Below, piece after piece: positions 54,123 through 64,000 of a stretch of 64,000 nucleotides of DNA. The DNA comes from Clavelina lepadiformis (lineage: Eukaryota; Chordata; Ascidiacea; Aplousobranchia; Clavelinidae), in assembly GCF_947623445.1 (NCBI RefSeq), contig NC_135241.1:2358501-2422500 (forward strand), in the 5' to 3' direction. A program made the translations under genes and the position numbers. The notes beneath the pieces are model-generated. The model made no database searches. It saw only the letters and a list, made by a program, of their open reading frames with translations, and was not told where the DNA came from. How positions within the stretch are numbered: position 1 is the first letter of the stretch; every line of letters begins with the position of its first letter.

Positions 54123-57100
54123 TCAAGTCTTGCACGACAAACAAATCGCGAACTCGATATTCGAATCATAACTTGGAGAAAAAATTAAAAATATTCAAAA
54201 AATACCTGCATCAACGTCCATAATAATTACAGAGAAGACTAGCACAGGCATGTCAAACTGGCAGCTTACTGAACTCAACAGTGTTCCACATGTTGTCTTT
54301 AATTATATGATCTTACCAAAATTTATTCAACACCATATCTAAAGATGCTTTGGCCAAATCTTAATCCTACAGTGAATTCATGCATTTGCGACTTCGCTTT
54401 GTACACTAGCAATGCATTGTTCAAAATAGTGCATACGCTGTTGCTAATATCAAAACATTCAGTGCACCATCTTGACACAATTAACTCCACGTTTAGTTTT
54501 ATTAGGGTTATACAACAAAATAGCAGCAGTTGTTTCTATTATTCTATACGCTTTGAAAGATAATGCATATTTTAATTTTCAGTCGACTGGAGTGAGAAAA
54601 ACGTGGTCACCTTACTACTAAGTAAGGTGAAGTCGTAATAAACGTAATTATGTAAATGATGTGCTCCCTGTGAAATCATGTATAAACGGTGTAAACCACA
54701 AATGTTGGGCAGTTTGACATGTCTGGATCAGCTTTCATGCATTGCTCAAGCTTTTGAAATTTTAGCCATTGACTTACCATAAAACTGAACAAACCGAACA
54801 GAAAGGAAGCTGACATTGATGGCAAATCTGACGACAGTTAATGCAAATCATGTTACTGCAGAAGGTACAATGGCAGGGTGAACTATTTTCATGGTCACAA
54901 AACTTCATTGCACCTGAGTGGGTAACACTAATTAGGTGAAGATCAACTAAATGTTTTAATAATAAACTTTATAATAGTACGTGGAGAGAAGGTGCAGTTA
55001 AAGCTAGCAACGCACACAACCACAAACTTAGAATGCAACACAAATAGTATCAATTATTTACCTGTTTTAATCTTGGCACTTTTACTACATTTATGTTTGC
55101 TTGAGCTTTTTGCATAATAAGACGTAATCATTTTCTGTGACTGTTGTGAGTCTTCAGAGTTCATTACAGAACTGTTGTTTTCAATATTTCCAACTTCAGA
55201 GAGACAGGGTTTAGCATAAAACTCTTTGGCTCCATTTAACATTAGTTGCTTTGTATAGCCTAGAAAAACAACAGAAGAACAAAACAATCTCATAACAGCT
55301 GTCATTCCGTTTTGATTGAGATAGCAAGTTTTACCTTGCTACGAGAAACTTGATTAAAATTCAAAACTTAGTTAAACAATATGTTGTTGCAAGCATAGTT
55401 TATTATACACATAGATGGTGTAGTACTATACATGGTCTAGTTTAAAATTGAGATACCGATTTATCATTTTTTTTTAAGTTTATGAACAGTAGCATGTACC
55501 AGTTATATAGCTTAATAATAAGATAAAAAGGAGGTGCAAAACTGTAGAAAGGCAACATAATTAAACTTGTTTCTCGCTAGTTACTGACACAGTTTGCTAC
55601 CAGAGTGAAATGACCAGTGGCATACACAAATTTTGCTTAATTGTATCACTGCTTGAACAAAATTAGAAATTAGAATACTCACAACTGTGGAAGTGACAAT
55701 TGTTGAAATTGTTTATTTTTGGCAGAGAATCTACAATTTACACAAGCATTTAGTGTATGGTAGGCCACACGAACTTCTCGGACATTGTGATTTTAGCAAC
55801 AAAGTTTAAATATTCACATGAAACGCAAAATTCTGCATTAAACATTTGACAAATGGGAAATGAATGGTTTTCCTTTTTAATACAATTAAAAGTGATATTA
55901 TCTATGCTAAATTATATTTAAAACAGTATATACTTATAACTGTTACCTTGGCTGGAAGTTCTACAATCCTAATAAAACGTTTCAAATCTAGCGCAGAAAG
56001 TTGACTCATACACAGCTTACTAAGCGCGGAAGTGACAAAAAGCTTCATATTCTATGTATAAGGGATATATACTACTTTGGCATGAGATTTATGGTGTTAG
56101 AAAATTTCTAACAAGTGGATACAAAGAGCTGTAGATTTTGCTTTTTTTAGTTTCAAGCTGCACTGACAAAACTATATATATACAATATATATATGCAATG
56201 GCTTAGTCCGCAATCCTATATCCATTCCACCCATAGTAGCACGGCAACTGCACCCTCGAGAATAATCGACATATTTTAAGATTGTGTTTGCTGCACACCA
56301 CCAATGTAAACTGTAAGAAAAAGCGCAATCTAAAAAAATATTCACTTTTGTTTCTTCGGTTGTTCTCTTTTTAAAAAAAGATCAGCACACAGCGTCTTCT
56401 TTTTTGAGAAGCCGCACTTTCACTAACTACAAGTTTAGGCCTTGGCCTTCATTGCAGACTTTAAAATTGCACCCCAAATTTTCACCCTGTGCACTCCGAT
56501 TTTTACCATCCTAAACCTTCGCATCCTGTACCCCAAATTTAGCTGTCATGCATTCTGCAATTTCGTCAAAAATTCGCTATCCTTTACAGTCCAGCCTTAC
56601 AAGCTAGATCGTAGGATAGTAATATATTCAAATAAACGTTTTTCTATCAATTAACATTAACAATGATCAGTATCATTGAAAGCTTTGCTTCAACAAGTTC
56701 CAGATTAGGCTATGTAACGGTTTTTGACAAGAAATTGCAGTTTTGACAAAACAATTTCTTGTAGTCTGGTGTTTAAAACAGCCTAAACTGCCTTGTTTTG
56801 TATTACAAATCAGCGTGAACGAGAAAACTTCGTCGTGCAAATTGGTAAGTCTTGTGCGTGCCTGTTCGCTCCGGCACATTCGATTGCCAGCTGAAGAGCA
56901 GCTTTGTGTAGACTACGACTATACCGTATAAAACACTTCGCAAAAAATAATACAAACTAACCTCAGCGAGTGATTCTTAAACTTACTTTAGCGAGTGAAA
57001 ACAACTCACCATAAATTTGGTTTTTGTACTGGCCACCATCTATTCCATACGCCACTTCTCTTGTGCTGATGTGAGTTTTGAGTTGAAAAGGTGATTCGTC

Positions 57101-57127
57101 GTGCCAGGGGTTTCTACGTTTTGTCAT
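54123..57127 (-). CDS. SIVA1: SIVA (CD27-binding, apoptosis regulatory protein) homologue, 166 aa
   Basis: Exons 57010-57127, 55062-55259, 54778-54913 and 54123-54171 join in phase (167 codons); human SIVA1 is 175 aa. The N-terminus MTKRRNPWHDESPFQLKTHI, with YTKQLMLNGAKEFY, parallels human MPKRSCPFADVAPLQLKVRV and KTKRLLFLGAQAYL. The middle is a variable Ser-rich stretch. The C-terminal half is a Cys-rich zinc-binding module (CHCTFCSNMICINCRQICHQ, CSVCSVLCYD) ending CLSCKT, like the human ...CTSCAMFET end. Known SIVA roles are binding TNF-receptor family tails (CD27) and BCL-XL, promoting apoptosis and regulating p53. The last exon is very short (49 nt) with acceptor CTCCAAG. Confidence 0.88.
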
Positions 57128-60100
57128 GATGAAATTCCAAGTTTTTTGTAAGATGCGTTTTGAAGGTATTCTCTTTGCAAATCCGGTTACAATCAACTAT
57201 CCAATAACATAGAACACTAAATTCAATTCATCAACAGTGAAGGCAAACTTATCAACATATTGTTGCGCTAACTTGCGCAACGCTTTTCGCGGCAATCTGC
57301 ATTTTTTCTGCTTAGTGTAGTTATCACTCAAGCGTGAAATTGATTCAATATTTTTTGTAATCGAAGGAGCCTAATATTTTCGTTTATATAAAACAACGTT
57401 TAACAATGAAGTTTGTAAAGTTTACCGATACTCTAAAATTATGTACATTATTCATGAATTTTTATTTTATAAAAACGATTTAAATACTGTACAATGAAAT
57501 CAGCATTACCAAAACATCTATTGTAGACAAACGTGATTGCAAGTAGACCTTGTGGAAACTTGGCGCCTTAATTACCATTCGAAAATGTAAGTTTTAAAAA
57601 CTGTTTGTAATGCATTAACTTTTTCGTGGCATGCAATAGTCAATAAAGAAAAGTTTCGAACCAAGTGGTATCAAGTAAATGGAGATTTGTCTGCGCTCTT
57701 ATAGGCAAGGTATTGTGGTTTTTGATTTGTTTGGATGGACAAAGATAATCTCTATTAAAAATGTTTTATTTAATACAGAAATATAGAAACAACAAATATA
57801 TATAAATTATCAATACAAATGAAACCCAGAAAACGCATTTAAGACTTTTATCTGTTCTTTATTGAAGCTTGTGATGAGTGATTAACTCAGGCAAAAAGGT
57901 TACCTAATGTAATGAACAAAACTCTAGGGGCCAGTAAGTTTTAGGTAATCCTATCAAATTGCTGTCGAAGAGCAAAAACGTTTCGAGTTTAGTTGAAAGT
58001 CTTGTGGCCAGATATATCACAGAAACCGAACTGCTGGAGATGTGACAAAAAATGAGCACTCTGGTTTTATTCGAAAATCGCCGAAGTGTGACGATGGTCC
58101 TACGAGTATCAGTATTTTTTCTCAAAGGTGATATCAGCCAAGGTATAGAGAAGCACATAAGGGAAAAGTTGATGCAAAGTCGTTGGTTCCAAATACTTTC
58201 GCATTAAACGGACCTAGTCTTTTAGAAATACTTTGTTTTGAGGATATGTTTTCGACACTGTCTGGAAATTGATAGACCTGTTAAACGCGCAAGTTGATAA
58301 AATTGCCGCTGTACAACAAGTCTACGAAGCTATAATGGCAAGAAAAGTGTCGAACTGAAGTACAGGGGTTTTAGGCTAAAGCTTGGTCATTGTATTTTAG
58401 CAATTCGAGCCTTTTAAAGTGTGTTGGCATTACACCTAAGTGAGACTGAAGGCTTCATGGTCGTTGGAAATGCTAGATACTATAAGATAGCAATAAACTT
58501 TCAAGATCGCCATTTTTCGTCGCGGCTTTATTTTGCTTCCTTGTTTGTTGATGAAATTTCTGAGCTGCTGAAACGCTTTTAAATAGTTGTAGGGGAAACG
58601 ATATTTCTTATTGCTAAAATATTTTCCTAAATCAAATCGTGCTGTTTTAAAAATTGACAAATTCCTAAAATTCTTCATCGCCACATTTCCGTAAAAAATT
58701 AACTAAGTTATGACGTCAGTTTTTCTTGTCTGTTGCTAATCAATGATCATGCTTACCTTAATTTATAACGTCTATATTGAATTTCTAATAATCTTTCTTT
58801 ATGGTTTAATCGAACTCGTGAGGTACGTTCGTTTAAAATGGAGGTTGAAGTCGTCTCTTTGTGTTGTATAAAATCATCTTCACCTGGCAACGTTGGTATG
58901 TTTAGTTTGTTACAAATATTGCTGACGTCATTTTACCGAAGCATCAATAAAATTTGTCATCTTGTTACGTGATTTGACGTTTTCTAAACATGTTTAGCTA
59001 ATTAAGCCCTCACTTTTGCGGTCAAGCCCAAAGCTGAAAGAATGCGCGACTGAGTGTCTGAGGCTTCTGCTTAAGTTCACGAACAATGCCCGTCACTTAG
59101 CAGAACTATTTAGCGATGTGAAATTTCGACTACCCCTTCTCAACATGCAACATAAATTCGAAGAAATATTGCCAGAAATAGGTCTACTTCTATTGCGTTT
59201 TAGTTTGTTGTAGAGCTTCGGTAGTTTGTTTGATAAAACGGTTTTCTGCGCGTTTTGGTTATTACTGTACATTCCCTGCACGGTCCACCGGGTATGATAT
59301 TCATTTTGTTTTGAGTATGAGAAATCGTGCTGACGTAACAATGGAGTATTATGACGCTGGATTAGTCTGGTGCACTTTTCCTGGTCCAAATTTGCTTACA
59401 ATATCCTGCGGACAAAAAGGAATCGATCGAGAACGCTTGGCCTGAATAATTGTTCCCATATGAGGGACGAACCGCGACGTTATTACAGAGTTTTCGGGCC
59501 ACCACTGGCCCACACGGAGGTTCTATGATTACAAAAGCAGTTCGCTTTTTTAGTTCAATAGTTTAATTACGCAACGCAGTGCTATGCGTCATGCAGCCGC
59601 ATTCTCACATCATAATACCCCTTTTATTCGTCGCTTGTCCGTGTCGACCAGATGGCGGCGACGCTTCTTTCTTGGCGTTCGATCTTTGAGAAATTTTACG
59701 CCTATGTGTTTCTTAGCGCGATTTAGCCGCTAAAAAAACTCGGTTACAACGAGTGTTTATGTTGGCTGAGGTAGCCTCTGCCAGCCTGCTGTTTTCTGCC
59801 TCATTTCGGCGAAAACAGCTTATTTGTGAAATGATGAACCCATCACGGATATTTTATCTCACGGCTTCAGAACCGAATAGATAATGACCACTCGGTCTCT
59901 CTGCTTCCTTAAATTACAAGCCCGGCCTGGTTCTGTTGTGCGCTGTGGTTGGCACCGATGCTCCTGGCTTATCGTAGTAATTTTTTCCCTTAAAACGTGC
60001 GCTGATTCGGTGTGAAAGCCATCGAAGCTAAACACAAGAGGATCGCCGAAATTAAGCCTTGAAATACGTGCTTACATGGTGACGAATAGTTTCCAACTCC

Positions 60101-63100
60101 TGTGGGATTTTAGAGTACTGTATATGAATAACTTTACACGGCTTTGTATGCCAGCTTTTGTCCAAGCACAGATTTAACACTGTAATCATTTCAATTATAT
60201 CGAAATTTTGTTCAGAAATGCTCTGAAACACAGTCTTGGTTGAAAATTGTTTCAAAATGTGATCAGCGCGAAAAATTTCCGGGAAGCCCGTGGTTTACAT
60301 TAAAAAATCTCTTATACAGATGATGTTTCGCAAAGTTTGTTATCTAAAGGCGATAGCCGTTCTCTCTAAACACAGATGCCAGGCGATAACTGCATTATTT
60401 CTGACGTCATTATCAGGTAATTGTGTTGCGAAACAAACAATGAACGTTGCAAAGCAGGTTTGGAATTCAACATTTGTATGGGCAGAGCCATCACATTCGT
60501 TTTCAACGTACATTTCCAGGTCTTGGTAATTGGCGTTGTACGGGGTTAATTGAAAGCCTAATTTGTTAGTAATCAGAAAATTGTCTCCATTATCGAAGCG
60601 AAGAGAAAAAAGGGGAAATAATTTACGGTTTTGTTTTTATTTTGACAGATTTATAAGAGGCCTGGCCAGTGCTGTGCTGTCGTTTGCGAGTTGAACGAGG
60701 GCAAACAAGACAAATTTGAAACGCCCATAGACATCTATTTATTTTCTCTTTTTCAATCATTGTTTCATCTCTGTTTGCTAGTTCGATCTTCCAAGGCTTT
60801 TAAGGCTGACGAAAGCACAGAAAAAGCCCTTTTCGAGCGAAAGCGAGTGTTAAGGTCGCCCAATTTCACAGCTCGCTTGCTTTCCGACAATGTGCTGATA
60901 ATTTGAACTCTCAACGCCGAAGGCGTCGCAGATATTTCTTATCTGCTTGTACGGTTTGAGCCAACTCAATTACAGAGCAGTCGTTCCCCGATGTGGTGTA
61001 TGGCAAACCCTAGGCTTTCAGTGACAGAAATTTTAAACCCTAGCATTCGTATGCGATCGTTTAATTCGACATAGGCTGTCACCGGCAGACCGTATTTGAT
61101 ATAGTCCTGTGAAACGTCACCATCCCTACTTAACATTTCTATAGGGTCCCAATTTCCTATCATTGGATATGTATAGCGTACATAAGCTCATGTGTCAACT
61201 TGTTCAAACGACTTAATAAGAATTTGCATGCACCTAGTTATTCTGTATAGGCATGTGCCGGTGCGAGAACTGTTTTAACGGTAAATCGTATTCAGAGCTG
61301 GCAAGTAGAGTTCAGGCGAAAAATCTACATGGGGGAAAGATTAGCCAAGCAACGTGTTGAGCGCCGAATAGTTTATACCGTAAGTTATTTTCTTAGCTGG
61401 TTTCGGCAAAAGGCTAAAGACATCAGATTAGAATATTGCAATAGCGGACTTTCCAAGCCAAGTTTCTCATCAGTCCAATCGCCAAACTCCTCTTTTTCGT
61501 TTTCATTTTTGGCTGTACAACGCAAGTTTAATAATGGTTGTTTCCCTACGTCACAGGGACTGGTCGTTAATGAAAGACTAACTCAATAGTGACGTCACAA
61601 AGACTGAGTCAGGTCAAATACTTATCCATGCTTCGTTTGAAATGTTTCCCGGCATCGCCTAATACGTAATAATGGTGCGCTGTGTCATTGTCTTGCGACG
61701 GCCTTTTGTTTTATGAGTGCATTTTAGAAGGTTGGGCTAAATCCGCTTTTAACCCTTGGGTTGCTGGCTCACATGACCGATAAATTAGTCTCGAGGGCCT
61801 GAAAGCAAATGGTTCTGACGAATTTAAAGCGTCTTTAGCATTTAAAACGCGTTGTTCGGCTTGTATGAGGTAGATGTAAAACCAGAAACAATTCCGTGCT
61901 TTCAGGTCATGTGTTTTCAGAGTTGTTAAACCGCTTGTCCCGTTAATTTGGATGACTTTCAGTTGGAGATTACATCTAAGCGCGACCTCGCATCGGAGAA
62001 AAAGCTGCTTTTAATCTTTGCGATAATCTTTCGCGTTTGCGCCACAGGAAGCGCGGTGTGCGTTTTGAATTCCTCCCTTGTCAATTTGACGGTCTTCGAG
62101 GGTCGACCCGCGGTTGTGACCAAACTGCTAACAAAGAGATGGCAGGGCAATGACGCACTGACCGAATAACGCTAGTCGGCTGCGAACTCAATTAGAACTT
62201 AGAAGACGGTTTTAAATTAAAACCTATCGCTGAGATGCGAAGCTTCGGAGCTTTGGCACTATTTCGTTGAATGTCAACAAAACTTAATGGCCAAGCAGTC
62301 GATACGTTTTGAACAGATGATAAGATGAAGCGACTAACTGGTTTAGGCTAACGGGAGAAAAGAGGTTTCAGCATCTTTTCAATTACGGAATTGCCCTTCC
62401 TATGCAGAATTGTGCAGGCAGGCTAGAGACTGATTGCGTCATTCGTGACGTGTAGTCTGTCGTGGGACGAAGGTTTGCTGAAAAAAAAACGAGGGAAAAT
62501 TTTACGCGAATTACAGAAATAATCTATTATTTATGAAATGAAGTAACGTTGCATGCTTCCTTTTCGATGAGGTTAGTCAACAACGCAAGCAGCAGAACGA
62601 CAAGAAAATTGAAAACAGCAATGTCAGTTTAAGCGTCAGACTGTTTAAGCAGAACTTGGGAAAGACAAGCGGTTTAATCCAATTATCTCTGATATTCTAA
62701 AGATTTCACACGGAAACAGCGGTTTGGTTCTTTGCAAGAACATAAATCAGACGACAATCTGAATGTAACGCGCGGCCCAATCACTTATGGGTTTTGTTGT
62801 GGGAGTCTGTGAGTGTGTGAAATTTGCAGGCGCAGCACTTAAGCTTAATTACGGACTGTCGGGCAGCGGTGAAGTGAAAGTTCAAAAAGTGTTTAGCGGT
62901 GTAAGATTTAATTTACGCAAACATTCTTCTGGTTAAGTGAATAAACGGACTGGACACACCCATTAAGAGCGAGCTCCATTTAAATTGAAACTTGTAAACT
63001 TTTAGAACTGATTGCTTCTAATAACGGAGCAATCACATCGGTGCCAGTAGGTCCACCAACGCCATATATTAATCTAGTACGTCGACTAGGTTGATTAATA

Positions 63101-64000
63101 AGCGAGTATGTTGGTAGATCCTAACACGCAAAGGCTAATTACAATCTCGCCACTCTAGCCCAATCACGAAATTCACCTTCGCGTGCCAACAGATCTGACA
63201 ACAGCAGTTATTTTCGTCCCCTATGTTTTCTGCAGCAGGATTTTTCGAAACCTCTATCACGTAGCAATTGCCAAGGTCACGTCTAGGAAAGGTTGATATA
63301 GATAGAACCCGTCGACTGCTGCGGACGATAAAATCATCATAATGACCATTGTTACATGTCTGATTGCGATGGTTTTGGAGTTAATGTCTTCCTGCGTTTG
63401 CGCGCTGATTACTGTTTCACATTTCGTTGTGATATTATTCCCAAAACAAGACTCCTCTGGGACTTAAGGAAAGCAAACACGTCTAGATGTCATGTTACTT
63501 GCCAGTTGCGCACCGTACACGTTTCGGTGGTCTTTGACGTGGTACAATGTTTTATATTTTTTGGCCACTGACAACGAAAGGTTAAATATTTGTTTTTAAA
63601 AGAAATGGTCCGACAAGAAATTTTCGTCAATTTCTGTGTATTTATTTTTGTATTTATTGATTTTCTGACCCACTGTTTATTTTACATTTTAACGACTTTT
63701 GCTGTACAACCACGACGGACGATTTTGCGGGAGAATAGCATAATCTTCGAACGATTGTGCGCTCATTTTGACATGGTAATTGTTACCTCATAATGCTCGC
63801 GAGTTCGACGTCATAATGAAAATGAAAAAAATGTGTACAATGAACTTGGTTTCCAGGCAAGGTCGAAGCAGTTTTGTCGGACAAGGCGCAAATACGTTGT
63901 AAAGCAAATTACCTGCTTTCTGCCGACACGAGTAAACGGCACTTGCTCGAATTATAATTTGTGCCATTTTTTTAAATGTCGAAGTGTTGTTATTGAAAAT
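57128..64000. other. Long interval without recognisable genes
   Basis: Nearly 7 kb; base composition becomes less AT-rich and CpG-containing from about 59000. Short open frames exist (for example 59016-59213 and 61329-61589 on +) but none shows similarity, splice structure or composition that I can defend. A palindromic TGACGTCA (CRE-like) at about 61591 is followed closely by an AP-1-like TGAGTCA; these could be regulatory sites. A hairpin at 63048-63123 is listed separately. The region may be the regulatory upstream of a gene beyond the window. Confidence 0.45.
63048..63123 (+). ncRNA. Imperfect 76-nt hairpin, miRNA-precursor-like
   Basis: Arms pair TAGG/CCTA, ACCAAC/GTTGGT, ATTAATC/GATTAAT and TAGT/ACTA around a 6-nt loop, with internal bulges. 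Size and shape fit an animal pre-miRNA, but the stem is broken in its middle and no known mature miRNA is recognised. The strand is arbitrary. Confidence 0.25.

Noticed and set aside
59016-59213. 65-codon helical-looking open frame on the plus strand
   Set aside because: It begins with a non-ATG codon, and there is no similarity, splice partner or neighbouring coding sequence.
61329-61589. 86-codon ATG-initiated open frame on the plus strand
   Set aside because: No recognisable domain, and the surrounding region has no coding features; could be chance in this less AT-rich stretch.

Overview
The window reads as part of an animal nuclear genome, most likely a tunicate (ascidian-like) chordate. 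The reasons are compact, intron-rich genes with short GT-AG introns, AT-rich intergenic DNA, chordate gene families (SIVA, ERMARD, aftiphilin, animal lipoxygenase, Gal/GlcNAc-type sulfotransferase) that are clearly divergent from vertebrates, and a ubiquitin-eS31 fusion gene with unusual substitutions. The tunicate assignment is inference; nothing here proves the species. All multi-exon models were assembled by hand from splice sites; in each one the intron phases add up to a single uninterrupted reading frame.

Layout. (1) 1-2786 (+): 3' half of an aftiphilin (AFTPH) gene. (2) 2787-7779: no gene; a perfect 18-bp hairpin at 6422-6460. (3) 7780-12730 (+): a secreted single-domain BPI/LBP/PLUNC-like protein with a 15-bp minisatellite in an intron. 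(4) 14209-18016 (-): a complete ERMARD homologue. (5) 19504-25011 (-): an 11-exon gene for an atlastin/GBP-type dynamin-like GTPase joined through a short coiled coil to an IRAK/RIPK-like protein kinase. (6) 26080-30621 (-): a secretory-pathway 2-oxoglutarate/Fe(II) oxygenase with two jelly-roll modules, one apparently dead and one with intact metal ligands. (7) 32340-37400: diverged units of an intronless 7TM receptor locus, one full gene (35402-36517, +) and one 3' fragment (32479-32807, +) that is almost identical over 297 bp. (8) 37783-37970: a tRNA-derived SINE. (9) 38823-40442 (-): carbohydrate sulfotransferase. (10) 42528-47220 (-): a complete lipoxygenase-fold protein that has lost most iron ligands. 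(11) 49458-52275 (-): RPS27A (ubiquitin-eS31) carrying a hAT-type MITE and a candidate C/D-box snoRNA in one intron. (12) 54123-57127 (-): SIVA. (13) 57128-64000: no recognisable gene; a 76-nt miRNA-precursor-like hairpin at 63048-63123.

The most notable item is the GTPase-kinase fusion (19504-25011). I know of no described family that joins an atlastin/GBP GTPase to a TKL kinase, and its GTPase has an altered G3 motif (Glu for the invariant Asp) and an altered G4 motif (Arg-Tyr instead of Arg-Asp), while the kinase keeps all its catalytic residues. With the BPI-like protein, SIVA and the pseudo-lipoxygenase it gives the region a flavour of innate immunity, lipid handling and cell death, although physical proximity alone does not show that the genes work together. 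No retroviral, LTR or Polinton-like element was recognised.
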